Positions 62,093-64,000 of a stretch of DNA of 64,000 nucleotides are shown piece after piece. Numbering within the stretch: the first letter of the stretch is position 1; each line of letters opens with the position of its first letter. The notes under the pieces were generated by a model, which was not told where the DNA came from, did no database searches, and saw nothing but the letters and a program-made list of their open reading frames with translations. Origin of the DNA: Diphasiastrum complanatum (lineage: Eukaryota > Streptophyta > Lycopodiopsida > Lycopodiales > Lycopodiaceae); contig CM055101.1 of the NCBI GenBank assembly GCA_029204225.1, positions 33,051,683 to 33,115,682 of the forward strand, in the 5' to 3' direction. The position numbers and the translations under genes are program-made.

Positions 62093-64000
62093 CAAACAAC
62101 AAGAAGCCCTGGTGCATCAATAGCTAGAACATCATCTGATGTAGAGGAATCGACAAGTGCAGCAAGAGCACGAGCCTGATCCGCAAGTGACGGTGTAAAG
62201 ACATCAATAGGCTCCCATGTGGCCTCCTCAATAGGACGACCATCCCACTGGACCAAAAACTGAATCTGCCGGCGGCGTCAACTATGGTATAGACGAACCT
62301 GTAATAAAGCAGCAGGTAAAAATGGAAACAACTCGTGAGCAGTAGGAAACTCAGCATCACAAGGAGCGTCATCCTCAATAGCAGCACGTAATAGACTGAC
62401 ATGGAATACATCAGAGGCTCGTGTGAAAGCAGGAAGCTGTAAGCGATATGTAACTGGACTAAGAACCTCCAAAATGCGATAAGGCCCATAATAACGTGGT
62501 GCAAGCTTCTCAGTAGAAGCATGGCCCTGGACAAAATGATGACATGCAAACCGTAGGCGTAGATAAACCATATCTCCAAGCTGAAACTCAACATGGCGGC
62601 GGTGACGATCAACTGAGGTCTGATAACGCTGCTGAACATGCTGTAAACGAGAACTGGCTCGGGTAATAAGCTCTCGGGCACCTGATAGAAAGGATGCAAG
62701 TGTGACAGGTGTATCCTCAAGAGGGAGAGGAATGCCAGGTAAAAGAGGTGCATAGCCATGAGACAATAAAAATGGTGAGACATTTGTGCTGGTACTAACA
62801 GAGCTATTATAGCTATACTCTGCTAAACATAAATGATGATCCCAATCCTTCCCAGAAGGCGTAAATAATCCTCAAGGATCATGTTAAGGACCTTAGACTA
62901 CCCATCAGAAGTAGAGTGATAAGCAGAACCCATAAAAAGCAGTACATCCAAGATACGCATAAGCTCTGTCCAGAATATGGATGTAAACCTACTATCCCAA
63001 TCAGAAAGGATAGTACGAGGAAATCCATGCAGGCGGAAAATATCTGATAGGAACAAATGTGCACACTGCTCTGCTGTGATGGTATTGCGAACTGGTATAA
63101 AATGTGCCTGTTTCGAGAACCTGTCAACTACCGCCATACATGAATCGTGACCACGCTGGGTACGGGGAAGGCCAAGGATAAAGTCCATAGATATATCAGT
63201 CCACTGGCGATGAGGAATAGGCCAACATTGGAGCAAACCAGCAGACTTAGCATGGGAGTACTTATTACGAAGAGAGAAAGGGCAGGTACGAATAAGTACA
63301 ACAAGCTCAGATCGAAGAGAGCGCCAATAGAAATGGTCTTTGAGACGAGCATAAGACTTCTGAAAACCAAAGTGACCCCCAACAGGGGAGGAATGAGCAT
63401 CCGACAACAATTGGGAACGGATACCCAAGGAACTAGGAATACAAAGAGAATCATAACGATAAAGACGGTTGTCAACAATGGAGTAAACCTGATGAGGACG
63501 GGATGAAACAGGTGGGGCAGAACTATAAACATCACGAAAACCAGAACATGTAAGGTATTCGGTAGGTAGATCATCAAACCATGTAGGAATAGTAGAAACG
63601 AGTGTATTCAACAAAGCTGGAAGACGAGATAATGCATCAGCAGCAGTGTTAGCACGACCAGGACGATACAATATAGAAAAATTAAAAGACTGTAAAAATT
63701 GCAACCAACGAAACTGACAATCACTAAGGTCACGTTGAGAAAAACAGATAACGTAAAGACTGGTGATCAATAATAATGTTAAATGGAACTCGATAAAGAT
63801 AATGGCACCACTTCTTAAGAGCATAGATAATAGCAAGAAACTCTTTCTCATGCACAAAAATAATAATGTTGCTCATAAGAGCGAAGACGACGTGACTCAT
63901 AAGCAATAATGCATTGTGATTGGCGAAGCAAAGCACCCAAACCAACATTACTAGCATCAGTCTCAACAAGAAACTTCTGATCAAACTGGGGTAAACACAC
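62093..64000 (-). mobile_element. Chromodomain-bearing Ty3/gypsy pol, 3' half, runs off the window
   Basis: Minus-strand order from 64000 down: RNase H (VETDASNVGLGALLRQSQ, a shift near 63860, then HEKEFLAIIYALKKWCHYLY and PGRANTAADALSRLP), and integrase zinc finger (DAHSSPVGGHFG; the first Cys pair is CPFS, one Cys lost). The integrase core follows with ISMDFILGLP and ILSDWDSRFTSIFW, a shift near 62900, and the C-terminal domain (YQTSVDRHRRHVEFQLGDMVYLRL, LAPRYYGPYRILE, VTYRLQLP, FHVSLLR). After TGA 62278 the same frame continues RRRQIQFLVQWDGRPIEEAT and WEPIDVF, a chromodomain, to TGA at about 62093. The chromodomain places it among chromoviruses, whose chromodomain steers integration to marked chromatin. 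Confidence 0.9.

Noticed and set aside
62124-62783. 219-codon hydrophobic minus-strand frame
   Set aside because: Shadow of the integrase C-terminal frame at 62278-62766, which has the clear protein signature.

Overview
The window is nuclear DNA from a land plant with a repeat-rich genome. The evidence is a split RNA-helicase gene with multi-kilobase introns, a DUF789 gene (a plant protein family), a eukaryotic type II tRNA-Ser, many decayed Ty3/gypsy and Ty1/copia retrotransposons, a LINE relic and very long CT/GA microsatellites. I see no bacterial operons, CRISPR array or viral genome. A fern, lycophyte or gymnosperm would fit the intron size and repeat load, but I cannot fix the species.

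Layout. 35-11649 (+) holds the last seven recognisable coding exons of a DEAD-box helicase resembling plant RH47. All its introns are phase 0, and two of them (about 4.8 and 4.5 kb) are filled with gypsy and copia relics, including a shrunken gypsy element with both LTRs at 6206-8368. 12629-13700 is a copia relic on the minus strand. 13.7-23.8 kb has no protein gene. It holds a tRNA-Ser(UGA), a hAT-like MITE, two GC-rich foldback islands, minisatellites, a copia gag relic and three long CT/GA tracts.

23883-36912 is the largest element. It is a Ty3/gypsy retrotransposon with an 808-bp LTR, a leader carrying five regularly built stem-loop units, broken gag-PR-RT-RNaseH-IN, and an extra sense ORF of about 940 codons after pol. 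A second LTR copy may be the element's own 3' LTR or a nested solo LTR. 36.9-42.6 kb carries a minus-strand copia 3' half and the 3' end of another gypsy element. 45.6-46.2 kb is a minisatellite. It is followed by a region with a G-quadruplex-type motif and then by a DUF789 gene (47959-50674, +) that has two in-frame stops near its start and lacks its last exon in this window.

51.8-55.8 kb is a patchwork of gypsy and LINE relics and inverted copia LTR pieces. 56690-57103 is a 207-bp tandem duplication. 59150-59374 is a short intronless cold-shock-domain ORF. 62093-64000 (-) is the 3' half of a chromodomain-bearing gypsy element that runs off the window.

Likely functional host content is therefore small: the helicase, the tRNA and possibly the DUF789 and cold-shock ORFs. 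The rest is mobile DNA and its decay products. The most unusual structure is the stem-loop array in the gypsy leader and the return of its motif after pol.
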